From assembly GCA_029204225.1 (NCBI GenBank), contig CM055095.1:59358865-59422864 (forward strand): a stretch of DNA of 64,000 bases, written 5' to 3'. This DNA comes from Diphasiastrum complanatum (lineage: Eukaryota > Streptophyta > Lycopodiopsida > Lycopodiales > Lycopodiaceae). Under the pieces are notes generated by a model. That model searched no databases. It was not told the origin of the DNA and was given only the letters and a program-made list of their open reading frames with translations. The translations under genes were made by a program, and so were the position numbers. Below are positions 21,442 through 35,900 of the stretch, one piece after another (position 1 is the stretch's first letter; each line of letters opens with the position of its first letter).

Positions 21442-24400
21442 GTGAACTTTTGGTTCTCCTTCCTCCTTGCATCAGCAAATCTCTTGATTTCTTCATGTGA
21501 TGCTCATTAAATTATACGCAAGTTACGGACACTCTAGACTTTTATTGTGGTTGTCTAGAAAAAGTTCTTAACAACCTAAGCACGCAACTGCTGGAGATCA
21601 TATTGAAACTGGTAGTCCTAAGTCTACCATTCTAATGCCCAATGTTTCTGGTTTTTCCGTTGAAGTCGTCCTGCCATCACAAGGCATTATGAGCATAAAC
21701 CGTGGTTAAACTTGGGATCAATAATCTGTCACTAAGAAGGAAGATCAGGTACATGTCGAAGGAGCTATAATAAATCTACTTGTAGATAAAGTAAAATGAG
21801 CTTGCTCTCATTCTTTCGTCACCTCAATTCTTCGCCTGAAATTTTCAGGTTTTTCAGAAGTCATTGTATTCTTTTAGATGAGTGCAACTACATTTCACAG
21901 TTCTGCATGTAAAGGTTCAAATTGGTGTAAATCTGTCATAGGACCTACATACCAGTTGATAGAGTTTCAGCCCCAATGTTGCATGTACTTACGACCTACT
22001 TTATCTAACTATCTTTCGGAGAAGTATTTTTAGCAAGTTCTATTTACGAGTTTCGATGATTAGTTCAATGGTTCTATGTTAATAGAAAGCAGAGGCTTCA
22101 TCCAAGGGACTTCTTTAGATTTAGTGTAATTGTGAGCCTTGACAACAGAAAAAATCAGGAGACTAAAAACGTGATCCTGATCGTGTATATATGTATACTG
22201 ATTTTGGACATAAATAGAGAAATATGATTTGGACCTACTTATGAGAGAGTAGGGAGTTGCAGCATTTATTGCACAATACACATTACGGTAGTCCATGAAT
22301 ATTAGGAGCATATTTATGTACAAGCGGAGGATGCTGATAAGACTTAGCTCATCAGAACCTGTCATGGCACTTTCATGATGACTTAGTTATTCCTTTCGAC
22401 TCCAATTTTTTATGTGCTAGCAAACTGAAGCCTTGGCATGAAAATAAATTGTTAATGGTTCTATGAAAAGGAAGCAGTAGAGACTTCATTTAATTTGCTT
22501 TGCTCTTTATGGTTTTTTTATGAAAGAACTTGCCCCGTATAATAAGAGAAGTTGAAGAAGCGTGACATTTTGGAATGTTCATAAATTCTTGTTTACTTAC
22601 ATTATGTCTATGAAGAAGAATGCGACCAAGTATTATTAAGTGTGGTGAGTAAAGATGATGCTGTGAGAACCCACATCATGTTTACTAGCTAATCTGACAA
22701 TATCTACCATAAGGTTTTGAAGTTATACATTGTACATTTCCTTGTGCTTATCTAGTGATTTTAGACCCTAATTCAAAAGATTAGTCTTTTCAAAGAGTTT
22801 TGCTGCTTTTGGGTTGAATCTCTGAAACTTAAACTTTGGCTTTTTGGTTCATTTATGATGGGATGCAAAATGGGAATGAGCCATCCACAAACAGTTTAGA
22901 GGCATATATCTGCTACATATTTGTGAACAATTATTGACATATACATGAGTATGCAGCACATAGATACATTTCAACATGTATACACCTACATCTATATGTT
23001 TACAAGTGTGAAACTATTATAGATATATTTATACCTATGCAGTAATTGTGTGCAGGGGTGAGCTCATATGTGCTTGCATGCTTACATAATCAAGAGATAA
23101 AAAAAATGCATTTCATAGGTCACTCATAGCAATGTTTTTTTTGAGCTTCTAATATACGTATACATGTTTGAGCATCTAGGAATATGCTTGAAGAGGTTAG
23201 AATTATGTGGCCTTAGATTGTTAGTATGGAGAGGTGGTAGATTCTCACTTAGTTGCATGATGTGGGTCCCATACAACTGCAGGCAATATCTGAACGGGTG
23301 TTTCCAGGAGCAGCAGTAGCTTTTGGCTCATGCACGGTGCCTTGCTATTTCCAAGGTCATTTTCATTCGGTAGAAGTGGATCTCATTTCAATCAATGTAA
23401 TTTGGACTTGTCTTGTTTTGATACGTATTTGATTAGTATATAATCATTGTGGATGCATAACAAATAGTGCTTCTTCCCTTTGTTCTTTGGACATCATTTA
23501 GCATTGTGCGTTGCATCTCTTATTACTTTCGTATCATTTATGGCTAACAATATTGTCATATAGTATGGCAAATAGTGATTGTTATGAAGTTATGAACCAG
23601 CTTATAGATTTCACATAGGAACAATAGTTTATAAAAGGTGAAGCAAATAGCATCCTCCAACTAGGAATATCGAAAGGATATACTTATACTCTATTAAAGT
23701 TAGGGTGAAAATCCTATCACGGAAAATCAAGAGGCATGGCACATACGCACCCTTGTCTAAGTAGTGTGCCCCTCACAATGCTTTTGTGAATAAACTCACT
23801 GATCTTGCCAATTAAAATGGTTTATGGGCCCATAATGTCAAATAAGCCCTAAATGTGGACAATAAAAAAAAACGTAAAAAAGATAGCTGCTGATGTAGGT
23901 ATTGAGGTATTGAGAAAAAAATATTTAATAGTCAAGGCGAAGCATCTGGTGGATCTTGGTTTACGAAATGGAGCTTGTGTAGCCTGATCAATAGTGGCAA
24001 CAAGTGCTTGAGCTTGGTTTTGAGGTAACAATCCAACCAAGGATCCATAATAAAGTATGATAGTTTTTGTTTGCAAATAATACAAATAGATCAAGCATGA
24101 TGATTGTTGGAAGGAGTTAAGGATAGGAAGATGTAGTATTCTATTGCATAGTACATTTGGCAGTGAAGTTGCAAATGCATTCAACAATTGCAAAGAAGAA
24201 TCTAATTCTTGGGAAGAGGGAATTATAAGATCAAGCCTTCATGTGATCCTATCTACACTAGCCTTTGAATCAAAGTCTTGGAACTAAGAACTACAACAAC
24301 ATGCCTTTTTGTGCAACAAACAACCTCAATTGCATCTTCCTCCTCTACAACATGTGTGGCTCTTATCCCTTTGGTTACAATATTTTCAAATCCCAAGATT

Positions 24401-27400
24401 GAAAAAATGATACATGTTTGAATAGGGCTCACTCTAGCAACTTGGCAGTGTTAGGCCCGACTAGTAAGGTAGTTATTCTTTCAATGTATTTGGAAGGATA
24501 AAATTAGGTTATCTTTTATGCTAAATAAATTGGAGGCACAAAGCCTTATTATCCCTTCAAGCTAGATTGCAATAAAAAAATATTGATTCGATAAGTAGCT
24601 CAATAACTCACTTGACTTTGCTGATCCCTACAACGAAGAGCAATGAATGTTTTACAAAAAATCTAAATATAATCCAAATTATAAGTTGTTGAATGAATGT
24701 CTATCCTATCTTTGTTGAGAATATGGATGAGATCCTAGCATGGAAATTGATAAGTTATGTGACATAAGCAGCCCTATCCAACTTAGGCCCAATACCCTTT
24801 GTAGAAAAGAATCACTACCTTGTGAATAGTAATACTCTCTAGTCTTGCAAATGAAAGGAGCCTTTGGCCCATATTGTCTAATAAGCCAATCCATCTGTAA
24901 GTATTGTAGGAAACCTTATCAAAATGAATCATCAAAAAATACAAAGAGAGGCCTCTTAGGTTATTAGAAAAGGATTTAAGGAAATGAGTTATCGACTGCT
25001 TGACAATCTCATTCATAGTGCTATTATGTAGTTGTAGGAAGTCAATGTTTGATTAACATAGTTGATTCATATATAGAATGTTTGGCATTCATAGAAGTGT
25101 AAAGTTTTTTGGGATTGGGTCAGCCATATCTTTATATTCAAGCCTTTTAAGTTAGAGGAATGCAAAACACCATATAATTTTTGTGGATTTTAGCAATATT
25201 GTGTTCGGTTTTTTGCAAAGCTGATTGTTAACATCAGTTTTTCTTGAAGGTCTTTTGTCCCTGCTTACTTAATCCAAATTGTATTTTTGTTTTTGTAGTC
25301 GACTCTAGAAAAGGTCCACATTCAAGATTTTAAAGGGCAACTGCCAGCCACTTAGGGACTTCTATGGTGATATAGCAGATTTTGTTCTAGTCGATACTTT
25401 AAGTCCATAGATATCTTTAAGGATATTACTAAGACCTTAGGCAACGTGGATTTTCCAAACACCAGACTATATACTTGAAAAGGCAATCCACCATACCCAA
25501 TTTTCTCTTTTTGGGAGTCATTGGACTACCTTGAAAAAGGCATCCCAAGATCACTCTTGAAGTTCTCAACAGTTGCCATCATGCTTGAGGTGGTAAACAA
25601 TGTTACCTTTGTGCTTCATAGTTGGTTAAGCGTGTTACACCGTGGGATTATTCCCTTAATACTTATTGTCAAAAACTATGCTAATCATTGAGGCGTGCAT
25701 GCATTGTGGAATAGTTTGCTATGCAAGACTATACTTTACACACATGTTGTTCCCTAGCTTATCATTTGGTTGAATGTGTAAATAAGGGAAGGACGGTATG
25801 ACTAAGTGTAGTCGACTGTATAGATTGCACAAATAGATGCTTCTACTGTTTATCAACTTTTTGTAGTGAATTGTACTAAGGGATTGTTTACTCAATGGGA
25901 CAATTGATTGATCAAAGGGGATGGTCTTTCAATGTTTTAGAGTTTGGGACACTTGGGACACTTTTGTTTCTAGGGTTGGATAGTTTTTTGATGGTGGTTT
26001 CACATTTTAGAAATGATCCACCAGGTGAATTATGATTAAGAAAGCTATCTTTGTTAGTTTGTCGATCAAAAGACTTCGTGCATGTTGTTCATGCAAACTG
26101 GGCCACCTTTGTTCAGAACAACATGTTTGGGGCTAGGATAGTAGGGCACACTTTTCCATGCTAACTATGGTTTGCAAAGACCCATAATCATTATCCTGGC
26201 CGGGTGGCATGGAGAAGGGAAACTCACCCTTGTGCTGAATATTGAGTGCAAGGTGAGAATAGCGTTGCTAGGGACAAGATACTTCTATGGGTTTCTTCTT
26301 GTGATGCTGTGAGGAGAATGTCCCATCTCTAGGAGTGGATCAATTGATAGCCAAGTGGAGTTTTTTGTGCCTACTCTTTGAAGATTTGGTTAGTAAACAT
26401 GTGTCACATCTTTCCTATTCCTTTGAATTTTTGTATTGCTAGGTGTTGGTATTCATTGATTCGAGGAGTTAGAGCAAGAGGACTCCTTTCCTCTCCCAAC
26501 TTGAAGTTCTTGTGTTCCATGGAGGTTTAAATGTAAGCTTGATATGAAGAGTTCACTCCTCACCAGCATCAATGCTTTCTTGAAGGTGTTGATTGTACTC
26601 TGTGTCATGATTGCCAAAGGATTGAGAATTCAAATCCTTACGGCTTCCTACACCTTCTTCTCCTTGTCTCCTTTTAAATTAGTGCATGTCAATATTGTTA
26701 TGTCGATCAATCTTGTGATGGTTTGCATCTAGATCAATATGCTTGTGGTAGACGTAAGATGTAGGTTGGGCTTTCAGACAAAAGATCTCCCTCTCACGAC
26801 TACAATTTTCTAAATGCAAGGATGCTTACATAGGATACTACATTCAATTGTACTATGATGCATAGCTTCCACTCAACTTTGACATCTCTCCAACTCACAA
26901 TTGTACTATTTGGAGAGTGTGGTGTGGGCCTTGTAGCATCTTGTTGGCGTTTCTTCATGTAGCATCTTGCTAGTGTTGGTATCTTTGCATGCCTAATAGA
27001 TTGTCGCCTAATTGTCTAGTGGTGTCTTTGCCCTTATTCCAAGATAATGTTTCTTGGGGGTGATACACGCAATTTTGCCTTTGTGTGCATGAATGTGCAT
27101 GAGCCCTTTTGGCCTTACATGTACTGATCACAAGATATAGAACTTGCATACATCTTACATTCGTGGTTGGGGAGTTAAGGATTACATATTTGATGTGTAT
27201 CTTTGGAATTTCTTTTGCGTTGTTTTATGGCAATTCATGGTTGGATTGTTACAATGTGAGACAATGCATGCAAAAGATTGTCTTGGATTGCTTATGCCTC
27301 GATCATATTGAACTTGGAATGTTTAAGTCATTACTAGATGCCGTTTTTTTCACAGTGCTGCCAATTGTGAAAGCTTTTGCCATGGAGTAGTGCATTTTCT

Positions 27401-30400
27401 AGCCATGCTTGTCAGATGGAGAATGTGTAGTTCTAATCTAACAACATTTATCATTCGTCCTTGCTTGTAACAAAGTCTCATCAAGTAACTACAATGTCAT
27501 GTTTTCGCAAAGCCATTGATGACCCTTTCCGTTTGCTAACAATTTTGTGATGTTCTAATATTTTTGTTCTCACCATTTTCAACTGTGTAAGAAATTTTAT
27601 TGTTCCCCACTTCAAATCTTTTAGTTGCGCAACATAGTTGATAGGAAATTTGAATGTTGGTGATGACATTTTGTAAGTTTTGTTATCAAAGTTCTATATG
27701 TGGTTTTTGACCTCATAATTTATAGATTTGAGACTAACAGGTTTGCATTGTTGGTTTGGATTGGGCTGATGGGGGTTCTTTTGGCAGCGTACGGTACATA
27801 TACTTTGTAAGTTCATTGTGACTACAACTTTTAGGTATGTTGTAGAGGTTTAGAAAAGTTAAGTAGCTTGGAAATTTCAACTCTTTATTCTAGCAAGCAA
27901 AAGCCTCACAATCAAGCAAATGCTTCACTTTCTACCAACGAGTGTCATGCAAGAAGACATACAAAGTGAAGATAGAAGCTAGCTATTTACAAAGACATTT
28001 CTAATGTGAGATATTTTTCTTCACTATTTATGTGTTTTTAGCAATTTAGCGTTGGATGTGCTCTTTTCTAGTCCGATGAAAGCCCAGTTTCTTTTTACAT
28101 AAAAAATGATATGTGTACAATAAGTTCCAAATTACAATGTTGGGCATCATACATTTCATGGCACCTTGTATACTAGTGCATCTATACAATGATTGCTATG
28201 CCAAAAATATGAGCTGAAGCAGTAATGATATGCATACAATGACAACATAATTTCACGGGCACATGAATTAATTTTGCAGGATTAGATAATTTATGAATGA
28301 AGAAACATAGACAATTGACAATGTACTCCCTTGCAATGTTGCAATGGCCTCCCACAAAGGGACTTTATTGTTGAGGAATTCCAAATTTAGAAACCCAGCA
28401 AATCAGTGTATTATGAGACTTCTATGGTCGCCCTTGCCTTCAATAAGGTCGTTAGTGAATGGGCCCTATAATGTGTCTAAGATAGACATAATTCTACTTA
28501 CCGTTACTATTATCAACATATCACCACTTGTGGAGTGGCAAAATTGAGGCCTTATGATGGATTACAGTTGTTCCAAAACAAATAGTAAGGCGGTAAGTGG
28601 CAATCTAACATCAATACAACATCACTTCTCAAACTCCCTTCAATAGAAAAACTAGTTTTCGCCTATTATATTTGATCCTTTATCTTCATTAGATTTGGAT
28701 TGTGTCATCCACTTTTGATAGCCTTTTGAAGTGGTTTGTAGCAAGCTAGCCTACATTCCATTACACATGTGGGGAAGAAGTTGCCTGAAGCTGTGGTAAA
28801 ATGTTTTATTTCTCCCTTGGAACAACATTTTAAAGCTAGATGTGCAAAAAAACACTAAGCGACAAATATCAAGCCATGCATAACAAATAGAAGGTGTGGA
28901 TGCTAAGCTTGATGGCATTTTTTAGTTTCCTGTGTAACAACGACATCCCCAACAAGGCAAAATGCTTCCATGGCTATGGTTCCTGTCCTACATTTTTTGT
29001 CATCACCAGTTCCACAAGGTTTAAAGTTTGACTTTTCACTTATCCATGATTTTGAATGTAAGTTGCAATGCACTCTTTTTTTGCTTCTTATGTATTGAAA
29101 GATCTACACCTCTATTCGGATAAATGAGTTCAACCGAGAATCCAAGCATAGTATCCAAGAATTAGACATTGGCCCCCCGAGTTGGCATTTTAGAAATATT
29201 TTAGCAAGATATAAGAGTTATTATGATAGATCAAGTGTGTTTAACAAACATTGAGATATTCTTACATCCAAACTAGAAGCTTGTGCTTACACTCCTTGGG
29301 TATCACCTTGACTCATTAGCCTTTTTCCCAACAGCCAACTTGATATTGAGTCACTTGTGCTTACATTCCTTGGGCATCACCTTCACTCATTAGCCTTTTT
29401 CGCAACAGCCAACTTGATATTGAGTCACTTGTGCTTACACTTTATACCAAATGTTGTATTAGCACCTTAAGTGGAGCTGGCTTCCTATGTTCAACCACTT
29501 GCTTGACCAACCTAGTCATTAACATACAAAGGCCAACATACAAGCCAACACTGGCTCTAAGAGACTAGTGTCACGGGAGATTAACTTGACTTAAAAATTC
29601 AACACAAGCACGACAAAGATTCAGCCTAGCACGATGTTAACGTGAGCTTCATAGAGCTAGTGTCAAACCATCCAAGCAAGCTAACCAACATAGCCAACAT
29701 ATGATGATTGTCTTCCAGAAACAATCAAGCCAACATGCCAACCATGAAACTTGAAAGCTAAACTGTAGACTGTTGCCTAGTTTAAATTGCAACAAATGGG
29801 GCATTTGCAAGGGTAACCCACATGCAAGATCCTACTTCAAAGGTTGAAATTGGTCATAATTGGACTTGGCATGTAATTGAAAGTAGGAGTTTTTATGCCC
29901 CCAAATGCGTTCCTTCTACTTAATCAATGGTGGAAAGATAAATTCAAATTGTTGTTGGGCAATGAGCTCCATTAGCTGTCATGGCTTGGTGGTTCGGACT
30001 TGAGCTCTAGAGCTAGTTGAAGGAGGCTTAGTCAAACTAGATTTAACATGCTAGCTCATCCATAGGTTGGAGGCTTAGCTAGATTCGTCTAGAATTGCCC
30101 TGGGACATGGGAAACCAAGATTGGTCTTGTGGGAGTGCTAAGATGAGTCTTTTGGGAGCATTTTGAAACTCTCAAGCCAGGTTTACAATAGCACCTTTCT
30201 ATGGTTGCACTTTTTTGTATCAAATATTTTGTTACATTTTCAAGAAATTGATGGTTTGTGCTCCCATTTTAGGCAATGGTAATGTAAATGTGCTATTAGA
30301 TTGAAACACTTATCTTGTAGTAATCCAATAGATTGGTTGTCTACTTGAAGTGTTTCATTCCATAAGATCTTGCCTAGTCCAAAACTAGGTCTTTAAACCC

Positions 30401-32880
30401 TAACGTGTGATGTTAATAATGGAATGATTTAACATGCTAAAAAACTATGAGTGACTATGATTTAATGGTCAAAGTGATTGGCTATGGAGGGAATCTCTCG
30501 TTTCTCATAGCCAATGGTGGCAGCTAGTATGAATAGGCTCACAATAATGAAGATGATTCTAATACCATCATCATGTAGGAAAATGATGGTGCAAATGCCT
30601 GACTAGACTAAAACAATGGTCGTATTTTAATGTAGCTCTATAACAAGATCAAACACAACGTAGAACAAGACACATAGAGTGATTCTTAATCATAATAAAT
30701 GCACAAGTACAAATACCTTGATCAAGTTGGACTTTCTCACAATTGTATGTGACAAAAGTATCTCAAGCTGACTCTGTTGTACAACCATTCAATTAGTTGC
30801 AAATCTCTTGGGTCCTAAGGCTGTTTTGAGAGCATCAAAGCTCTCCTGCTGTGCGGACTCCCAAATGAACTCCTTTCCCTTCCCCTTAAGAAGATTTGTC
30901 ATAGGAACTGCTATTTGAGCATATTCCTTGACAAATTGTCTGTAATATCCCGCCAAACCAAGAAAGATCTGAAGTTCTAAAATATTTTGAGGTCTCAGCC
31001 AATTGAGTATGGCTTTAACCTTATTGGGGTCCATCTTAATCCCATCTGCCGAGATAATGTGACCCAAATAAGCTACTTCTTCAACGAAGAATTCACACTT
31101 GGATTCTTTAGCATACAACTTATGCTTTCTAAGCAGTCGAAGCACCTTTCTGAGGTGTTTTAGATGCTCCTTCCTCGTTTTGCTGTAAAGAACTGGAAAT
31201 AGAAACTTCAGGAATAAACTGAAAGTCACATAAGAATACCTGATGGTCATCGTCTCCGATTAGCTGACAGAGCTCTGAACTGCAGACCATAGGGTTGTTG
31301 GGAACATCATGCTCCCCATGCAACTGGATCTCTCAGCCTTCATGCTGAAAGCTGAGGGTGTTCTCCTAAAAATTTCTGTGGAGGGAAGGTCCTAAACTGT
31401 AGAGCCAGTCTCTCCCGAGAACAATGTCTGTGCGATCCAAGTGCATTATTTGAAAGTTTATTTCATCTTGGTACCCCTGAATGTCTTCTCACACTGCATA
31501 CAACCAAGTGAAGGTGATCTGGAAAATTGGTAGATGATATTGGAAAAACCCCCTCTGATAGAGTTTGGATGTACTGCTTCCAAAAGTCAGATTTGCCAGT
31601 TCAAAGGTGCAACAAATTTCCAGTTGATTAGTCCTCCACTCTCGCTGGTTGAACTGTGGGATTACTATTCCCAAAAACCAGAATTTCAGGTCCAAAATCG
31701 CAAGGAATTCAGATTTACATTACTAACTACCCTCGCTGTCAGATTGGTAGTCCTGTCCCTGAAACTCCTGCTCTAAAAACGGGTTGGAAAGCCCAAAAAA
31801 TACAAATAATTTCTGATTTCAGTGGCTCCCTGCCCTCGCTGACTGGACAGCGACCTGATTGCTCCAAATTCCTCTGATTTGAGATCCCATGTGATTCTGA
31901 AAATCAGGCTATGTAAGGGTACTATCAGCGCTGGATCAGCACCACCCTTTCTCCCCAAAAATCTGCTGACTCCCTGAATCTGATGGCAAAAATCAGAGAT
32001 GAAGACTGATTTTGCAGCGCTGGACCTGCTTCAGAAATTTGGGCTAATTTCTATCTAAAAAGCAAACTTTTCTACAAACTTTTGGTCAGTAGGAAGCTGT
32101 TCCTACAGCGCTGGCCCTGCTTTACTAGTTTCTGAAAAGTTAAAAGAGATTCTGAGCAATCTATGCACTTTCTCCACTGCTGATACTAAGCTCCCAAAGA
32201 AGGAGATGGCTCTAATACCAGTGTAAGAGATCCTAACACCACAGTAGGGCAAACACTAACTGATCCTCCCAACCTTGCCTACTCCCTGATATGGAGCAAG
32301 CCCCTCCTAGCCCAGTGTGAGGACTGGTAGCATGCATACTGCCAAGTGTCGGCCACGTAGCACTGATGTGGCCGACTGCACGTCGGGACCCAACGAGGGG
32401 CCCTATCCTGCTGACAGGGTCCCTATGCTGTGTTAGGCCCGCCATAGCTATGGACCGTGCTAGGGCACACTACTCACACTGCCATGCCCTGTTGGTCGTG
32501 TACGTTGGACACGACCCTGACTGTGGTATCTGACCTCCTGTGTTCTCTAGGGCTTGGCACTGGTTACGTGCTCGTAACATAAACCCAAATTACTCTGCCC
32601 TCTATCAAGAGCCTCCTCCATCATATCAACATAAGAAGGTATGCCACTGGCCCCCCCTGTGTGCCTTGCCTGTCTCCCGATATAATCTGTGGCATGTGCC
32701 CCACCTCTACCACGTGATGCACCTGTGACCCCTGCTCTAGGCATGTGCCCAACACCTGTATCATATGCCTCATCCCACTCTGATCTGGCGAACACAACCC
32801 GAATGGGCTCATCCTCATCCTGCTCATCCTCTGACACTGGCTCATCTGCCTCGTACAATGGAGGCTCTCTGTGCTCAAGC

Positions 32881-32917
<37 letters not shown>

Positions 32918-35900
32918 TCGGCAAGCTCCCTCTCTCTCTTTGCCATCAACTGTGTGCCCAAGTCATCTGCAGGCATGGGATGTGTGTTGTCCGTAGGCAA
33001 GTCAACCCGGCGCTACAAATAAGATATCTTCGTCTGCAAGGTTTAAAATTTGCATGTCAGAGAGACAACTTGATCAGGGAATGTAACCAACGTACCAGCC
33101 GTCAACCAACATGCTATGGGAGAATAGCTTATCACCTGCAATGCGCTCGTAATGGTCGGATGTTTCCTGGCGAGACGTCGGTTGGTGCTACATAACACCA
33201 ACCGCTCCAACTGACTCACTGACAGCCTGTTTCTTCTCCTTGTGTGAATGAGTGCCCAATCATGCTCACACACGGAGGCAGCACAATCCTGTGGTACGTG
33301 CAATGAAATGCTTCAGCACATGTGCACGGGTGGAACGTCAACGAAACACAGCAATGGAGGATGAAATGAGATGCATACCTGAGAAAGGACACGCAGTGCA
33401 AGACGCTGTATGGATGGATAGGTGCTACCGAACATGGTCCACCAGGTAATGGGAAGCTGCCTCCTTTCTGGATCTTGAGCAGCCGGGTGGCTGAACGTGC
33501 CCATGCCGAAACGATCCAAACCTAGCTCCTCCATGAGCTTGATAGGATCCAAACCAATGTGTGGACCCACCTTGTGAATGTACTCAAGCCAATCCGCCTC
33601 GAGCTCCCTGTCTGCGATCTGTGTCGGAAGAGGGGATGCAGTATGTGTGCAATGCTGTGGATACTCCCGTGGAAGTAGTTCCACTGTGTCTCCCGGATGA
33701 ACTTCAGCTTGGTCATCCTACAGGTGAGAGGCATGTGGTTTAGGGCATTACGGAAAAACGTAACATCGACAGAAAAACAAACTAGCAACTACTGAAAAGA
33801 TAAGGACCAATTACATTACTATACTGCTTACCTCTCTGGTTGCAAGATGGGTAGCTGCAGGAACTGTCCAATCCGGTCCATGAGCTCATACACCAGTCCA
33901 AGTGTTGACCCCTCGCTGTTAGCTATGCGGAGCACAATGTAGAGTGGTCGAAGGAGTCCTGACAATGTCTGTGCATCCCTCCAGAACTGGTCTCCCCTCA
34001 CCGTGGAAGAAAAGTGCTCCCCATCCTCTGTTCACTGAAACGTACTGGCATGCAAAGATCACTGGCAACCATCTGTAGAAGCTGCGCCCTACACCTGATC
34101 AAACGGTTGATGACCACCAAGTCGAATGCAAAGCGTGTGGGGGCTGGCTTACGGAGGTCCAGATGGCTGAACACCCGGAACATGGCAAGAACACGCCTCT
34201 TCTTGGTGACAAAAGTCACCAGGAAGAGGGCCTCATAGACGATGGCTCTAACCCAGGCAAGTGCACCTATGTCCCCCATCAGAAGGTCTATGCCGTGCGT
34301 TGCACAGGGGGTATGAACGATGTGAGGGAACTCGGCCTCTAGCAGTACACCCATCTGAATGCAGTTGGTGGCATTGTCCGTCACCACCGTGACGACATGC
34401 TGTGGGCCTATGGACAGGATGGAAGACCTGATGAAATCAAACATGAACTCTGCAGATATGACTCTCCTCCCCTTGCTGCAATCCACGGCCCTCAAAAACT
34501 GTGCCCATGCATCTGGAGACCAAGATGTTGAGGATCGGCCTCCTCCTGACATCAGTCTAGCCATTGGACATGATGCTGCAACCGTAAGTGGCCCAGTGGC
34601 GACGTAGAGGCTCCATCTCTCTAGACAAGGACTCGACCCTATCCCTCAACATGTGTGTGCGGACAATCTCTGAACTAGGGACTCTCCAGCTAGGGCTGAC
34701 AGACTGTGCAAGGCGGAAGGCCCTTCTGACGGGCTCAGAGAGCTAGTGATAGACAGTGAGAGAGCAAGTGAGAGCCGGTGACAGGCTGTGAGAGACAGGC
34801 TGTTTGAGAGACAGGGTGCTGTGAGAGGGTGTTCAAGGACTAGGGTGATGTGAGAAGAAGGTCGATCGAGATGGCAGAGCGCATACCATCGAAGGCCGAG
34901 GGCGAAGCCAAGAGGAAGCTTGAGGAAGATATCCGAAGGCACAACGAGAGACATCGGAAGCAAGAGGCAGATATCCGAGAGATGCTGCGACAGACTCGGC
35001 AGAGAAATCCGGAACCGGAGCCACCCGCCCCCGCTGTGGATCCTGTCCCCGCTGTCGAGCTGGATCTGGATGAGCAGATCGGAATGAATTTCACACGACG
35101 GCAACTCATCATGGTCATGGAAAGGGCGTCCAGACGTCGGGCTAACCGGGAGGCAGAGCAAGAGCGACAAAACAATGCACCAGACGAGGGCGAGGAGTCG
35201 GTGGAGGATCAGTGAGGGATGTTTAGAATAGATAAGGTCTAGCCGTATCTGGTGGACTGTTGCTATGTAGTTTTCGGCAGTTTATGGTGCAGCAAATAAC
35301 TAGATGGCTGCTTAAAAAAGTGACAGTATATGTGATGTTATCTTGATACAACGGTTGAATATATGCATAGTTGTTTTTTGTGCAATGCGAGCCTGATCAT
35401 GTAAGATGCAATCTCTGTAATTTTTTTAAATGCAGATGTATTACATGTGTTTATGAAATGTCGTTTGGGGTGTAGGGGTGATTGCTGTGCTCATGATGTA
35501 GGTGCATATATGTGAAGCTAGCATTCACTTCAAACGAAATTAAATGAAAATAGGATTCACACACGCACATAGAATTCAACATAAAATTGAAAATAAAGCA
35601 TCACATGTACAAAGCGACATACGCACAATGTGCAGCAAATAATGTAGGCCAAACACTGTATATAATGTGAAAAATCATTTGATTACAATGGTAGACCGTC
35701 TGCTAGAGGCAAACTACTGAAACTAAAACAACAGAGCCACAATCAATGCTCTGGCTCTGACTCAGATGAATGCTCTGGAGACAACTCAGGGCCCCGAGCT
35801 GACTCTCGCAGCCGATATCTCTGCTTGTCTGGAACTGGCATGGGTTGTGTATCCGAGGGGGAAGACTCGTCATCCTCATCCTCCCAATCAGCCTCCGCAT

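Larger units (their letters stand above)
21442..30788. other. Intronic and non-coding sequence around the small exons
   Basis: Apart from the two exons above (23283-23355, 27788-27806) and a short tandem duplication at 29280-29440, I see no transposon protein, RNA gene or long frame. Short frames such as 27109-27390 have no family features. It is probably intron and old degraded repeats. Confidence 0.45.

Noticed and set aside
27109-27390. 93-codon hydrophobic frame
   Set aside because: No family blocks, no splice context, and it lies in a likely intron.
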